Shown piece by piece: positions 33,437 to 42,848 of a stretch of 64,000 nt of DNA. The position numbers and the translations under genes were made by a program. The stretch spans positions 682,001 through 746,000 of the forward strand of contig CAMLMC010000001.1 of assembly GCA_946481075.1 (NCBI GenBank), in the 5' to 3' direction. A model generated the notes under the pieces. That model saw nothing but the letters and a program-made list of their open reading frames with translations, was not told where the DNA came from and searched no databases. This stretch comes from an uncultured Alphaproteobacteria bacterium (GTDB lineage: Bacteria > Pseudomonadota > Alphaproteobacteria > Micavibrionales > Micavibrionaceae). How positions within the stretch are numbered: the stretch's first letter is position 1; each line of letters opens with the position of its first letter.

Positions 33437-34242
33437 TTGATTGAAATAGTCCCTTCAAAAACATAGGCAACGGGTCCGGTCATAAAGACCGGATGGCCTT
33501 CGCCCGCCCATTCAATAACCAGCGGCCCGCCGTCCAGTTCCACCGTAACCTTTGGCCCCGTCAGCTCCCGGCGAATGGCGGCAATGCCTGTAGCGCAAGC
33601 ACCGGTTCCACAAGCCTGTGTAATGCCCGCCCCGCGCTCCCAAACCCGCATCCGGATATGGTCAGGCCCCGACAAAGAGGCGAATTCCACATTCACACGA
33701 TCCGGGAAAAGCGGATCATGTTCTATCTTTGGCCCTATCTTATCCACAGCCATGTCCTCGGCATTTGCACAGAAGAATACACAATGTGGGTTGCCGACAT
33801 TGACGCCCACGGGGTCGCCATCCAACGGCAAATGGAGAGTATCGCATTGTTTTGACAATGGAATATCCTTCCATCCCAATTTCGGAACACCCATATTCAC
33901 GCGAACCTGATCCCCTTGCCGTTTGCACTGAAGAAGGCCCGCCACTGTTTGGATCAAACAGGTTTCTGCCGCTTGTTCCGACACAAGAATATCGGCCACA
34001 CAGCGGGTGGCGTTCCCGCATGCGCCCGCCTCTGACCCATCCGGATTGTAAATCCGCATAAACACGTCCGCTTTGTCATCCGGTGGGGTTTCAAGCACGA
34101 TAAATTGGTCGCACCCCACCCCCCTTTGACGGTCCGCAATCGCGCGGATCTGACTAACATCCAGTTTTGGCAGGGTTTTTCGTCCATCAATGATGACAAA
34201 ATCATTTCCAAGCCCATGCATTTTGCGGAAATTCAGGTTCAT
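33433..34242 (-). CDS. dapF: Diaminopimelate epimerase
   Basis: The protein has 269 residues from ATG 34242 (MNLNFRKMHGLGNDFVIIDG), chosen because DapF enzymes begin at this strand; the open frame extends 12 codons further. The two catalytic cysteines lie in GACGNATRC and ACGTGACA. It converts LL- to meso-diaminopimelate for lysine and peptidoglycan. It is the first gene of the operon dapF, lipoprotein, mtaB, ftsY, hypothetical. Confidence 0.96.
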   Translation of the reverse strand: MNLNFRKMHGLGNDFVIIDGRKTLPKLDVSQIRAIADRQRGVGCDQFIVLETPPDDKADVFMRIYNPDGSEAGACGNATRCVADILVSEQAAETCLIQTVAGLLQCKRQGDQVRVNMGVPKLGWKDIPLSKQCDTLHLPLDGDPVGVNVGNPHCVFFCANAEDMAVDKIGPKIEHDPLFPDRVNVEFASLSGPDHIRMRVWERGAGITQACGTGACATGIAAIRRELTGPKVTVELDGGPLVIEWAGEGHPVFMTGPVAYVFEGTISIK

Positions 34243-34340
34243 AATGAAGGTTATATAGGGCCGTTTGACACCCCGCAAATCCCTTTTTTCGCCCAGAATT
34301 GAACCTTTTCCGGCCCTATTCGTACGCTAAATATAGGATC

Positions 34341-34625
34341 ATGCCGATGATAACATCCATAAGACCAACAGCCCGCGAAGCCTATGATCAGGCCTATAAG
34401 TGGGAAAAGGACGAAGAAAACCGCTTCGCAGCCAGCCTTGCCCGCGCAAAGCCGCGGTATCCGTCTATGCCGGAACTGCCGATGGCAAGCAACACGAGCT
34501 TTGACAATCCCGCATTCAATATCATAGCGGGAGAAACCAATTATACCTTGCTTAACCTCGCCTCAGACCGCCGTATGGAATCTAGCCCGCAACTTGAACT
34601 ATTTGATCGCCGCCGCCAGAAATAA
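34341..34625 (+). CDS. Small protein of unknown function
   Basis: From ATG 34341, preceded by AGGATC, this gives 94 residues (MPMITSIRPTAREAYDQAYK...). It is polar, rich in Arg and Ser, with no signal or membrane segment, and ends LELFDRRRQK. A TTG start at 34299 would add 14 residues. It is divergent from dapF. Function is unknown. Confidence 0.5.
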   Translation: MPMITSIRPTAREAYDQAYKWEKDEENRFAASLARAKPRYPSMPELPMASNTSFDNPAFNIIAGETNYTLLNLASDRRMESSPQLELFDRRRQK

Positions 34626-34655
34626 TTCAATTGACATAATTTCACTGTCTGTTTT

Positions 34656-35135
34656 ATGGTCACCGCCATGGAAAACGAAACGCTATCTTTGTCGCAAAAA
34701 CTGGCACAGGCCTTTAACACATGGCTGGAAACCCCTGCGGCGGTGGATAGGGGCATTATAGATAGAGATCTTGCCACGATATTCGCCGATGCTTCCCCCC
34801 AAACTTGCACTAACACCTATCTGGGGTTCCGGTTTGGTCTTCGGGACGGAACAAAAGAACAATCGTTCTTTGTTAATAATGACATAGATATGGTTTTTCT
34901 TCGAAACGCCCTGGCCCCCTCCTTCCTTCGCGAAACGAAAGATCTGCATGAACAGGCTTTGATGGCAGAATTGAACGCCGGTCCATCCTCCCTCACGCTT
35001 TGGCACAAAGCCTTCTCAAGCGCCAAAAGTACTATAGATGCTTATGGATCCGCATTAACGGAGCAAAATGAGGAATATATCCTTGATTTGATGAAGGCTG
35101 CGGGCGAACGCACAAGCTTGGCCCTTCGCCGATAA
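34656..35135 (+). CDS. Hypothetical soluble protein
   Basis: The 159-residue protein is helical and soluble (TLSLSQKLAQAFNTWLETPA, GFRFGLRDGTKEQ, SAKSTIDAYGSAL). ATG 34656 overlaps a possible -10 box of the promoter candidate TTGACA 34631-34636, so ATG 34668 (residue 5) may be the true start. No family is recognised. It precedes ffh but has no close coupling to it. Confidence 0.55.
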   Translation: MVTAMENETLSLSQKLAQAFNTWLETPAAVDRGIIDRDLATIFADASPQTCTNTYLGFRFGLRDGTKEQSFFVNNDIDMVFLRNALAPSFLRETKDLHEQALMAELNAGPSSLTLWHKAFSSAKSTIDAYGSALTEQNEEYILDLMKAAGERTSLALRR

Positions 35136-35139
35136 TTCC

Positions 35140-35168
35140 TTGACATACCAAGACCGCGCCCTTATAAA
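35140..35168 (+). promoter_or_regulatory. Strong sigma-70-type promoter for ffh
   Basis: TTGACA (35140-35145) and TATAAA (35163-35168) are separated by 17 bases, nearly consensus. It lies about 110 bases before the ffh ATG. Confidence 0.75.
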
Positions 35169-35277
35169 ACCCTCAAATTTCCTGTGATCGGCGTTTAAAC
35201 CCGTGTCCAAGGATACCCCGCAGCCCGCGAATTTACGCGCACTGCGGTTAAACTGTTTTGTTAACAACGGATCGTAA

Positions 35278-36834
35278 ATGTTTAGTTCGCTGAGCGAAAA
35301 ACTGGGTGGGATATTTGACGGACTTCGGGGGCGCGCACGCCTGACCGAAGAGGACGTCAATGCCGCCGCGCGCGAGATTCGCGTGGCCCTGCTTGAGGCC
35401 GATGTCGCCCTGCCCGTTGTCAAAGACTTCATCGAGACCGTAAAGGCGAAAGCCATCGGCCAAGACGTTATTAAGTCCGTCACACCCGCCCAGCAAGTCG
35501 TCAAAATCGTCAATGACGCCTTGATCGAAGTTCTGGGTAGCGAGAGCGTTGACCTGACCTTCGGCCCTGCCCCGTCTGTCTATCTGATGGTTGGTTTGCA
35601 AGGGTCCGGTAAGACGACATCGACCGCCAAGATTTCTAAATTCCTCACCGACAAGAACCGCAAAAAGGTTCTGATGGCCTCGCTCGATACATCCCGCCCT
35701 GCGGCGATGGATCAGTTGAAAGTGCTCGGTGAGCAAACAGGTATCGCAACACTTGATATTGTCGCTGGTGAAACACCAATTCAAATCACCGAACGCGCAC
35801 TCAAAGAAGCACGCGTTGGCGGATTTGATGTCCTCATGCTCGACACCGCCGGCCGCCTTGCCATCGACGAAGAGTTGATGAACGAAGTGGCCAGCGTTTC
35901 CAAACTGGCGAACCCGGTTGAAAAACTCCTCGTCGTCGATGCGATGACGGGTCAGGACGCGGTGACAATCGCCAAATCCTTCGATGAAAAAGTCGGCGTG
36001 ACGGGTATCGTTATGACCCGTATCGACGGTGATGCACGCGGCGGCGCGGCCCTGTCCATGCGCGCAATCACTGGCAAGCCGATCAAGCTTCTCGGCACGG
36101 GCGAAAAATGGGATGCGATCGAACAATTCCACCCAGACCGTATCGCGGGCCGTATCCTTGGCATGGGCGATGTTGTCTCCCTCGTTGAACGCGCCGTTGA
36201 AACGATCGAGGCCGACACGGCCGAAAAGATGGCCGCGCAATTTGCGGCAGGCCAGTTTGATTTCAATGACCTTCTCGGACAGCTACGCCAGATGCAGAAA
36301 ATGGGCGGTATCGGCGCGCTTGTGAACATGCTGCCCGGCCTTGGCAAAATGGCGTCGCAAATCGATGAATCCAAATTCGATGACAAGATCGTCAAACGTC
36401 AGGAAGCGATTATTCTGTCCATGACGAAAGAAGAACGCGAAAAACCGCAATTGCTCAATGCTTCCCGCCGCAAGCGCATTGCCGCCGGCGCCGGTATGAG
36501 CGTAAACGACGTCAACAAGCTCTGCAAACAGCAAGCCGATATGCAGACGATGATGAAACGCGTGAAGAAAATGGGCATGGGCAAAATGCTCGGCGCGATG
36601 AAGGGCATGATGTCTGACCGCGACGCGGCCATGCTGGATGACAAGGCGATGCAGGAAATGGCGGGCGGCAATCCGTTCGGCGGCGCTGGTGGCCTTCCCG
36701 GCCTTGGTGGAAAATTGCCGGGTCTCGGCGGCGCCATGCCGGGCCTTGGCGGACTTGGAAATTTTGGTGGCGGCATGCCGATGGGCGGATTCCCGACGCG
36801 CGGCGGCACCAAGAAAAACAGAAAAAAACGGTAA
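35278..36834 (+). CDS. ffh: Ffh, signal recognition particle protein (SRP54)
   Basis: The 518-residue GTPase binds signal peptides on ribosomes. The N domain (1-90) precedes the G domain with G1 GLQGSGKT at 106-113, DTSRPAAMDQL, DTAGRLAIDEE and TRIDGDARGGAA. The methionine-rich M domain (about 300-445) includes RRKRIAAGAGMSVNDVNKL for SRP RNA binding. It is longer than many family members, owing to a Gly/Met/Pro-rich tail (GLPGLGGKLPGLGG-type repeats, about 460-518) ending in KKNRKKR. It starts the plus-strand run that continues with rpsP. Confidence 0.97.
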   Translation: MFSSLSEKLGGIFDGLRGRARLTEEDVNAAAREIRVALLEADVALPVVKDFIETVKAKAIGQDVIKSVTPAQQVVKIVNDALIEVLGSESVDLTFGPAPSVYLMVGLQGSGKTTSTAKISKFLTDKNRKKVLMASLDTSRPAAMDQLKVLGEQTGIATLDIVAGETPIQITERALKEARVGGFDVLMLDTAGRLAIDEELMNEVASVSKLANPVEKLLVVDAMTGQDAVTIAKSFDEKVGVTGIVMTRIDGDARGGAALSMRAITGKPIKLLGTGEKWDAIEQFHPDRIAGRILGMGDVVSLVERAVETIEADTAEKMAAQFAAGQFDFNDLLGQLRQMQKMGGIGALVNMLPGLGKMASQIDESKFDDKIVKRQEAIILSMTKEEREKPQLLNASRRKRIAAGAGMSVNDVNKLCKQQADMQTMMKRVKKMGMGKMLGAMKGMMSDRDAAMLDDKAMQEMAGGNPFGGAGGLPGLGGKLPGLGGAMPGLGGLGNFGGGMPMGGFPTRGGTKKNRKKR

Positions 36835-36878
36835 CAAACTTTTTAAAACACGATTGAAAGACTAAAGGAGAAACTAAA

Positions 36879-37376
36879 ATGGCACTTGCAATCAGACTGT
36901 CCCGCGGTGGACGTAAAAACCGCCCGCACTACGCTGTTGTTGTTGCGGACAAACGCGCAGCCCGTGATGGCCGCTTCATCGAGAAGCTCGGCACATACAA
37001 CCCGCTGCTGGCAAAAGATGACGCAAATCGCGTTACATTGAACGCCGAACGCATAAAATACTGGCTGGACCAAGGCGCGATCGCATCCGACCGCGTTGCT
37101 GTGTTCCTTGGCAAGGCCGGCATTGCTCCGGTTCCGGCGCAGAAAAACAACCCGAAAAAGGCTCTGCCGTCTGATAAGACAAAAATGATGCAGGCAGAAC
37201 GCGCGCAGAAGAAAGCCGATGCCGCCGAAGCCGCAAAGGCCGCTGAGGAAGAAGCCAAAGCCGCAGCTGCTGCTGCTGCCGCCGAAGCCGAAGCTGCAGC
37301 CAACGCTCCTGCTGAAGAAGCACCGGCAGAAGCACCGGCAGAAGAAGCCGCCGCTGAAGAGCCAAAGGCCGAATAG
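36879..37376 (+). CDS. rpsP: 30S ribosomal protein S16 with Ala/Glu-rich C-terminal extension
   Basis: Residues 1-80 ([51 protein letters not shown]) are canonical S16. At 165 residues the protein is about twice the minimal length; the extra part (85-165) is Lys/Ala then Ala/Glu/Pro-rich and probably disordered. AAAGGAGAAAC gives a strong ribosome binding site. It begins the operon that continues to rimM, trmD and rplS. Confidence 0.97.
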   Translation: MALAIRLSRGGRKNRPHYAVVVADKRAARDGRFIEKLGTYNPLLAKDDANRVTLNAERIKYWLDQGAIASDRVAVFLGKAGIAPVPAQKNNPKKALPSDKTKMMQAERAQKKADAAEAAKAAEEEAKAAAAAAAAEAEAAANAPAEEAPAEAPAEEAAAEEPKAE

Positions 37377-37388
37377 TTATCAAAGTTC

Positions 37389-37416
37389 ACACCCCCGCCC
37401 TTCAAGGCGGGGGTGT
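37389..37416 (+). terminator. Strong hairpin after rpsP, possible partial terminator
   Basis: ACACCCCCGCC (37389-37399) pairs with GGCGGGGGTGT (37406-37416). No T run follows, so it may stabilise the rpsP message end or attenuate, and not fully stop transcription into the next gene. Confidence 0.6.
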
Positions 37417-37460
37417 CTCATTCCAGCCGTTTTCGGAACGGCACATGTTAGAGAATTTTA

Positions 37461-38435
37461 ATGGATATCCATACCATCTATGCCTTTATCGGCTTTGTGC
37501 TTGCCGCCTACGCCGTCATCGGCAATGACTCCGTCCAAACCCTTGGGACATTCATCGCATCGAATAGCCGTGTCTTCAAATGGCAATGGCTCTGGTTTGC
37601 GGCCGCGCTTGTCATGGTCGGAACGCTTAGTTACGGATGGTATGCGTATGACGGCGATATCTCCTATGGCAGGCTCGATAAAATTCCGCCTGTTCAGATT
37701 GAATGGTATCATGCCGCCGCGCCCGCCATACTTATCGGCCTGACATGGTTCGGCATTCCTGTTTCTACAACCTTCCTGGTCCTTTCGGCCTTCGCCTCCA
37801 CGGTCGTGCTCGAAAGCATGCTGATCAAAAGCGCGAGCGGATATATCTGCTCGGCCGTTCTTGCCTATATCTTCTGGATGGTGCTGGCCCACTTCCTCAA
37901 TGAAAAACGCAACATGGTAAAGCGCGAACACCGCATGCACTGGCGCGTGCTGCAATGGGGATCGACAGGCGTTCTCTGGTACGCGTGGCTGTCACAGGAT
38001 ATGGCGAACATCGCCGTGTTTCTGCCGCGCCAGATGCCATTAGAAATGTTTATTGGCGTGTTAATCCTGCTCTGCGCCCTGCTCGCCCTTATATTCTGGC
38101 AACATGGCGGTAAAATCCAGAATATCATTCTGGAGAAGACCGGCTCGCGATTCATCCGCTCGGCCACCATTATCGATTTCGTCTACGCCCTGATTTTGAT
38201 TTACTTCAAGGAAATCAGCAATATTCCGATGTCGACGACATGGGTGTTCGTGGGTCTTTTAACGGGCCGCGAACTGGCGATTGCCACCGTACACCGCGCC
38301 GATTACAAATTTAAGTATGTCTTCCCGATCATCGGCAAGGATTTCTTTAAAATGATGGTCGGCCTTGCCGTTTCCGTCGCGCTGGTCCTTGCCATCCACT
38401 ATCTGATCGATCCGTCGGCGCAGGTGAGCGAATGA
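37461..38435 (+). CDS. Membrane protein resembling PiT-family inorganic phosphate permeases
   Basis: The 324-residue protein has about eight to ten membrane segments. Two repeats recall the PiT signature: IGNDSVQTLGTFIASN near 20-35 and FGIPVSTTFLVLSAFAS near 97-113, with a second PMSTTWVFVGLLTGREL near 258-274. PiT carriers move phosphate with H+ or Na+. Similarity is in these motifs only, so the substrate is uncertain. Its stop overlaps the rimM start by four bases, which places a transporter inside the rpsP-rimM-trmD-rplS operon. Confidence 0.72.
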   Translation: MDIHTIYAFIGFVLAAYAVIGNDSVQTLGTFIASNSRVFKWQWLWFAAALVMVGTLSYGWYAYDGDISYGRLDKIPPVQIEWYHAAAPAILIGLTWFGIPVSTTFLVLSAFASTVVLESMLIKSASGYICSAVLAYIFWMVLAHFLNEKRNMVKREHRMHWRVLQWGSTGVLWYAWLSQDMANIAVFLPRQMPLEMFIGVLILLCALLALIFWQHGGKIQNIILEKTGSRFIRSATIIDFVYALILIYFKEISNIPMSTTWVFVGLLTGRELAIATVHRADYKFKYVFPIIGKDFFKMMVGLAVSVALVLAIHYLIDPSAQVSE

Positions 38436-38944
38436 GCGAAAGCAAACGCATCCTGATCGGTGAAATTGCAACGGCGCATGGCATCAAGGGCTATGTGAAG
38501 GTGCGTTCGTTTCTGGACGATGAAACCTTGCTGGAAGGCGATCATGTCTATACGTCCGAAACCGGCGACCAAACAATTTCTCTAACCTTAAAAAATCCGA
38601 TGAAGGATATATGGTTGGCAACAGTCGAAGGTATTACAGACCGCAATGGCGCCGAAGCCCTGCGCGGCACACAGCTTTATATTGATCGTGACACCCTGCC
38701 CGACACAGACGACGGCGAATATTACATCGAAGACATGAAGGGCTTGAAAGTCATCGCCAAAGACGGCGAAGAAATCGGCACCGTGCTGGACGTCGTGAAT
38801 TTCGGCGCGTCTGACCTTATCGACATCCGCCCTGCAAAAGGCGGGCAGAATTTCTACCTACCCTTCACGGATGATTGCGTTCTGGAAGTGGATTTCGAAA
38901 AAGGCGTGGTCATTGCCGAATTGCCGGAAGGGCTGCTCCCATGA
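38432..38944 (+). CDS. rimM: 16S rRNA processing protein RimM
   Basis: The 170-residue protein has the N-terminal RimM domain (RILIGEIATAHGIKGYVKV, about 1-88) and a C-terminal PRC-barrel (YYIEDMKGLKVIAKDGEEIG, about 95-165). RimM assists maturation of the 30S head with S19. It overlaps the upstream transporter and the downstream DUF2007 gene by four bases each. Confidence 0.95.
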   Translation: MSESKRILIGEIATAHGIKGYVKVRSFLDDETLLEGDHVYTSETGDQTISLTLKNPMKDIWLATVEGITDRNGAEALRGTQLYIDRDTLPDTDDGEYYIEDMKGLKVIAKDGEEIGTVLDVVNFGASDLIDIRPAKGGQNFYLPFTDDCVLEVDFEKGVVIAELPEGLLP

Positions 38945-39300
38945 GCGACGAAGCCCTGATCTTGCTAGAGCGCTGTTACGATCTACCGCAGGCACATATG
39001 ATCCGAGGCCTTCTTGAGACCAATAATATTCCTTGCTTCCTTATGGATGAAAATCATACTGCTGTTGCATGGCATCTCGGTGTTGCGTTAGGCGGAGCAC
39101 GCGTTATGGTTCATCAGAGTGACTTTAACCGCGCAAAACAGTTGTTGGCGGACCTAGTAAATGTCAAAAATGAGTCTGAAGAGAGGCCATACTTGAAAAG
39201 CTCTCCCCTTAGAAACACCGCAAATCTTTTTCTTGGCCTCTTCGGATTGTTTTTTTCTGGCTTGCCGTTGGTGATGCCAGATAGAGAAAGAAAAAAATGA
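38941..39300 (+). CDS. DUF2007 family protein with C-terminal membrane segment
   Basis: The 119-residue protein from ATG 38941 overlaps the rimM stop (ATGA). The N-terminal 70 residues fit DUF2007: [48 protein letters not shown]-terminal hydrophobic segment ([17 protein letters not shown]) may anchor it to the membrane. DUF2007 is called a putative signal-transducing domain; function is not established. Codon use in the first half is more A/T-rich than rimM or trmD. Its stop overlaps the trmD start. Confidence 0.8.
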   Translation: MSDEALILLERCYDLPQAHMIRGLLETNNIPCFLMDENHTAVAWHLGVALGGARVMVHQSDFNRAKQLLADLVNVKNESEERPYLKSSPLRNTANLFLGLFGLFFSGLPLVMPDRERKK

Positions 39301-40001
39301 GCAACTGGCACGTCAACCTCCTCACCCTCTTCCCCGATATGTTTCCGGGATCCTTGGGGCAATCTTTGGCAGGGCGTGCGCTGGAGCGCGGCGACTGGTC
39401 CTATAGCGCCGTCCAGATCCGCGACTTCGCAACCGATAAACACCAAACGGTGGATGACACACCGTTCGGCGGCGGCGCGGGTATGGTGATGCGTGCCGAT
39501 GTGATTGAAAAAGCACTGCTCTCGCTACCAAATGCAGGCCGAAAAATCTACATGTCCCCGCGCGGCAAGGTGCTTAATCAGGCGCTCGTCAAGGAACTGG
39601 CGGCGGAAAGCACCCTCACCATTCTTTGCGGCCGGTATGAAGGTGTGGACCAGCGCGTTCTGGACGCCCATGGGTTCGAGGAAATCAGCATTGGCGATTA
39701 CGTCCTGTCGGGCGGCGAAGTGGCCGCGCTCACCATGATGGATGCCTGTATCCGCCTTCTCCCCGGCGTGATGGGGAACGAAGCGACACCGGATGCCGAA
39801 AGCTTTGGGTCCGGCACCGGCGGCCTTCTGGAATATCCCCATTATACCCGCCCCGCCGAATGGACGATGGCGGACGGCCAAGTCCTTGTAGTGCCAGAGG
39901 TTTTACGGTCCGGCGACCACGCCAAGGTGGATCAATGGCGCCTTGATCAGGCGCTTGCCATTACTGCCGCCCGGAGGCCCGACCTCCTCCCCAAAAAGTA
40001 A
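39297..40001 (+). CDS. trmD: tRNA (guanine-N1)-methyltransferase TrmD
   Basis: The 234-residue SPOUT methyltransferase forms m1G37 in tRNA, which prevents frameshifting. Motifs include [26 protein letters not shown] and the knot segment [16 protein letters not shown], then PHYTRPAEW. It overlaps the DUF2007 stop by four bases and is followed by rplS after 79 bases. Confidence 0.97.
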   Translation: MSNWHVNLLTLFPDMFPGSLGQSLAGRALERGDWSYSAVQIRDFATDKHQTVDDTPFGGGAGMVMRADVIEKALLSLPNAGRKIYMSPRGKVLNQALVKELAAESTLTILCGRYEGVDQRVLDAHGFEEISIGDYVLSGGEVAALTMMDACIRLLPGVMGNEATPDAESFGSGTGGLLEYPHYTRPAEWTMADGQVLVVPEVLRSGDHAKVDQWRLDQALAITAARRPDLLPKK

Positions 40002-40080
40002 AGAAAAAGCTTGCCGGAACAGGGCGTTTCCGGTAAAACGGCGCCAACTAACAACGCAAAAAACATAAGGAAATAGCCAA

Positions 40081-40647
40081 ATGGCCAATACACTTCAAAA
40101 ATTTGAAACCCGCCAGATTGAAAAAATGGCGGACAAAATCAAACAAATCCCAGAATTTTCGCCGGGCGACACTATAAAAGTAAACGTCAAAATCAAAGAA
40201 GGTACGCGTGAGCGCGTTCAGGCCTATGAAGGTGTTTGCATCGCCCGTTCCGGCGCCGTCGGCAACATCAATGCCAGCTTTACAGTCCGTAAAATCAGCC
40301 TCGGTGAAGGCGTCGAGCGCGTATTCCCGCTGATGTCCCCCACGATTGAATCCATCGAACTGGTCCGCCGTGGCTCCGTTCGCCGTGCGAAGCTGTACTA
40401 CCTGCGCGACCGTCGCGGTAAGTCTGCCCGTATTGTTGAACGCACAACTGGTCACGGCCTGGAGACACAGATCGACGAAGCCACAGCAAACCTGACAAAA
40501 ACACAAAAGACAGCGAAAAAGCAGGAAGCCAAGAAGGCCGCCTCTGCCGCCGCCCGTCAAGAGCAGGAAGCCAAGGCAAAAGCAAAGGCCGACGCGAAGG
40601 CCGCAGAAGCCGCCGCCGCTGCACCGGCCGAAGGCGCTTCCGAATAA
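40081..40647 (+). CDS. rplS: 50S ribosomal protein L19 with Ala/Lys-rich C-terminal extension
   Basis: Residues 1-120 are canonical L19 ([54 protein letters not shown]). The total of 188 residues includes an extra tail (about 125-188) rich in Ala, Lys and Glu, ending in Ala/Pro-rich residues. The tail resembles that of S16 from the same operon. AAGGAAAT precedes the ATG. A terminator follows. Confidence 0.97.
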   Translation: MANTLQKFETRQIEKMADKIKQIPEFSPGDTIKVNVKIKEGTRERVQAYEGVCIARSGAVGNINASFTVRKISLGEGVERVFPLMSPTIESIELVRRGSVRRAKLYYLRDRRGKSARIVERTTGHGLETQIDEATANLTKTQKTAKKQEAKKAASAAARQEQEAKAKAKADAKAAEAAAAAPAEGASE

Positions 40648-40670
40648 TACCGGTTTACACCGAATACAAA

Positions 40671-40702
40671 AACGCGGGTCCAGACGGTCCCGCGTTTTTT
40701 GT
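40671..40702 (+). terminator. Rho-independent terminator after rplS
   Basis: ACGCGGG (40672-40678) pairs with CCCGCGT (40689-40695), followed by a T run. It ends the rpsP-rplS operon. Confidence 0.85.
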
Positions 40703-40721
40703 TTTATCCGGCTTGGTTTAT

Positions 40722-40850
40722 TTATTTTACGACCCGGATCGTACCCCCGACTGTACCGCCCGTCCCATTGTAAACGGGTTCGACGACTTTGTTGCCATTG
40801 GCGTCAACATAGGTTTCCCCGGATTTACGCGCGCCACACGATATCGGCAT
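40722..40850 (-). CDS. 42-residue protein of unknown function
   Basis: This short frame (MPISCGARKSGETYVDANGN...) begins at ATG 40850. TAAGGAG, nine bases before it, is both its ribosome binding site and the end of the upstream gene (TAA stop), a clear sign of a coupled two-gene unit. Gly, Val and Thr dominate; there is one Cys. No family is recognised. Confidence 0.6.
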   Translation of the reverse strand: MPISCGARKSGETYVDANGNKVVEPVYNGTGGTVGGTIRVVK

Positions 40851-40861
40851 TCTAGCTCTCC

Positions 40862-41158
40862 TTAGTTACGGACAATTTTCACAGGCGCGTGGAGATGAAT
40901 CATCCGCCCACCCGCGCCTTGCCCGGTTAACGAAGCGTCCGTCATGGCGGCCACTTCTTTCTCCCCCATATTCAACGGCAAGTCGCCAATATGATGGTAG
41001 GCGTTCTGATATATAATCCCGATGCTGCGCTGCATCAAGTCAATAAGAACAGTTTCACCGAGCGCAAGCGCCGGTTCTTCGGAGAAATGGATTTCCAGAT
41101 CGCCCGATTGCAGGCGAACCCCCGCTTTAACTTTTTGATTTTCAACTATTATCGACAT
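40862..41158 (-). CDS. 98-residue protein of unknown function
   Basis: The start at ATG 41158 is set by AGGAGGG eight bases upstream; the open frame to 41176 is longer by six codons. The sequence (MSIIVENQKVKAGVRLQSGD...) is strand-rich, with LALGETVLIDLMQRSIGIIY, NAYHHIGDLPL and MIHLHAPVKIV. No signal peptide or catalytic motif is apparent. It is divergent from leuC and coupled to the 42-residue gene. Confidence 0.65.
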   Translation of the reverse strand: MSIIVENQKVKAGVRLQSGDLEIHFSEEPALALGETVLIDLMQRSIGIIYQNAYHHIGDLPLNMGEKEVAAMTDASLTGQGAGGRMIHLHAPVKIVRN

Positions 41159-41357
41159 GTACACACCCTCCTGCATCGCAATAATTCTAACGCCCTTATG
41201 GTTAGGAAAGTTCTAACGCGGCGCACAATTTATATTGCATCGCAGCATTATTTGTCAATTATTTTCCGTAAATTTAGGGGATGAACGTAAATGTTCATGC
41301 CTGCCCTTGTTCCGGCCGCTTAAAAAAAGATATAAAAAAGACCAGCAAAGGATAATC

Positions 41358-42767
41358 ATGACCACCACTCCCCGCACCCTCTTCCAGAAAATCTGGGATG
41401 ACCATGTCATCGAACGCTCCGCAGACGGAACCTGCCTGATTTACATCGACCGGCATCTGGTACATGAGGTGACATCGCCGCAGGCCTTTGAAGGGCTGCG
41501 CATGGCGGGCCGCAGGGTTCGCAGGCCAGAGGCGACGCTCGCCGTCGTCGATCACAATGTGACTACGGGCGACAGGTCGATCCCCACAGCAGACCCCGAA
41601 AGCGCCTTGCAACTCGCCACGCTCTCACAAAACTGCGCGGAGTTCGGGGTGCAATTATTCGACCAACATGACAAACGTCAGGGCATCGTTCATGTCATCG
41701 GCCCCGAACAAGGGTTCACACAACCCGGCATGACCATCGTGTGTGGCGACAGCCATACATCCACGCATGGCGCGTTCGGCGCACTGGCGTTCGGCATCGG
41801 CACTTCCGAAGTCGAACATGTGCTCGCAACACAAACCCTTATTCAAAAACCGGCGAAATCCATGCGCATCACGGTGGATGGAACGCTTGGGCCCGGCGTT
41901 ACCGCCAAGGATATGATCCTTGCCATCATCGGCCATATCGGCACGGCAGGCGGGACCGGATATGTTGTCGAATATGCCGGTGAGGCGGTGCGCGCCCTAT
42001 CCATGGAAGGCCGCATGACCATGTGCAACATGTCGATCGAAGGCGGCGCGCGCGCCGGCATGGTCGCCCCCGATGAAACGACATTCCGCTATATCAAAGG
42101 CCGTCCCATGGCACCGAAGGAAGAATTGTGGGACAAAGCCGTTGCCTATTGGTCGAAACTAAAAAGCGATGACGGCGCGGTTTATGACCGTGAAATCACC
42201 CTGCGCGCGGAAGATATCGCGCCGACCGTGACATGGGGCACAACGCCCGAAGATGTTGTCGCGATCACCGGCCATGTTCCCTCACCGGACGATTTTGCCG
42301 ACGAAGGAAAACGTGAATCCGTCAAGCGCATGCTGGATTATATGGGGCTGAAATCCGGAACGAAAATGACGGATATCCCAATTGATAAAGTCTTTATCGG
42401 TTCCTGCACCAATGCGCGTATCGAAGACTTGCGCGAGGTTGCGAAAGTGGTTGGCGACAGGAAAGTGGCAAGCGGCGTTTATGCCATGGTTGTTCCCGGC
42501 TCTGGCCTCGTCAAACAAATGGCCGAAGAAGAAGGCATTGCCGATATTCTGATCAAGGCGGGGTTTGATTGGCGCGAAGCGGGTTGTTCTATGTGCCTTG
42601 CCATGAATGCCGACAGATTGGAACCCGGCGAACGCTGTGCCTCTACCTCCAACCGGAATTTCGAGGGACGTCAGGGCCGCGGCGGACGCACACATTTGAT
42701 GTCACCTGCCATGGCGGCAGCGGCGGCGATTACCGGCCATCTCACGGATGTGCGCTCGCTGATGTAA
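41358..42767 (+). CDS. leuC: 3-isopropylmalate dehydratase large subunit
   Basis: The 469-residue protein from ATG 41358 ([18 protein letters not shown]) is normal LeuC size; the frame extends upstream to 41235 without a better start. It shows [33 protein letters not shown] and CSMCLAMN, giving the three cysteine ligands of the [4Fe-4S] cluster. With LeuD it isomerises 2- to 3-isopropylmalate in leucine synthesis. leuD lies 1.4 kb downstream after two unrelated genes. Confidence 0.97.
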   Translation: MTTTPRTLFQKIWDDHVIERSADGTCLIYIDRHLVHEVTSPQAFEGLRMAGRRVRRPEATLAVVDHNVTTGDRSIPTADPESALQLATLSQNCAEFGVQLFDQHDKRQGIVHVIGPEQGFTQPGMTIVCGDSHTSTHGAFGALAFGIGTSEVEHVLATQTLIQKPAKSMRITVDGTLGPGVTAKDMILAIIGHIGTAGGTGYVVEYAGEAVRALSMEGRMTMCNMSIEGGARAGMVAPDETTFRYIKGRPMAPKEELWDKAVAYWSKLKSDDGAVYDREITLRAEDIAPTVTWGTTPEDVVAITGHVPSPDDFADEGKRESVKRMLDYMGLKSGTKMTDIPIDKVFIGSCTNARIEDLREVAKVVGDRKVASGVYAMVVPGSGLVKQMAEEEGIADILIKAGFDWREAGCSMCLAMNADRLEPGERCASTSNRNFEGRQGRGGRTHLMSPAMAAAAAITGHLTDVRSLM

Positions 42768-42848
42768 ACAAGCGAAGGAAAGAATTTTTATTCGGACGGC
42801 ACTTTTTGTGCCGCCTTTCGTTTGTCTGCGGCTGTAGAGAAACACAAT

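Noticed and set aside
42797..42813. CGGCAC-TTTTT-GTGCCG hairpin as the leuC terminator
   Set aside because: The T run is in the loop and not after the stem, so it is not a normal intrinsic terminator.
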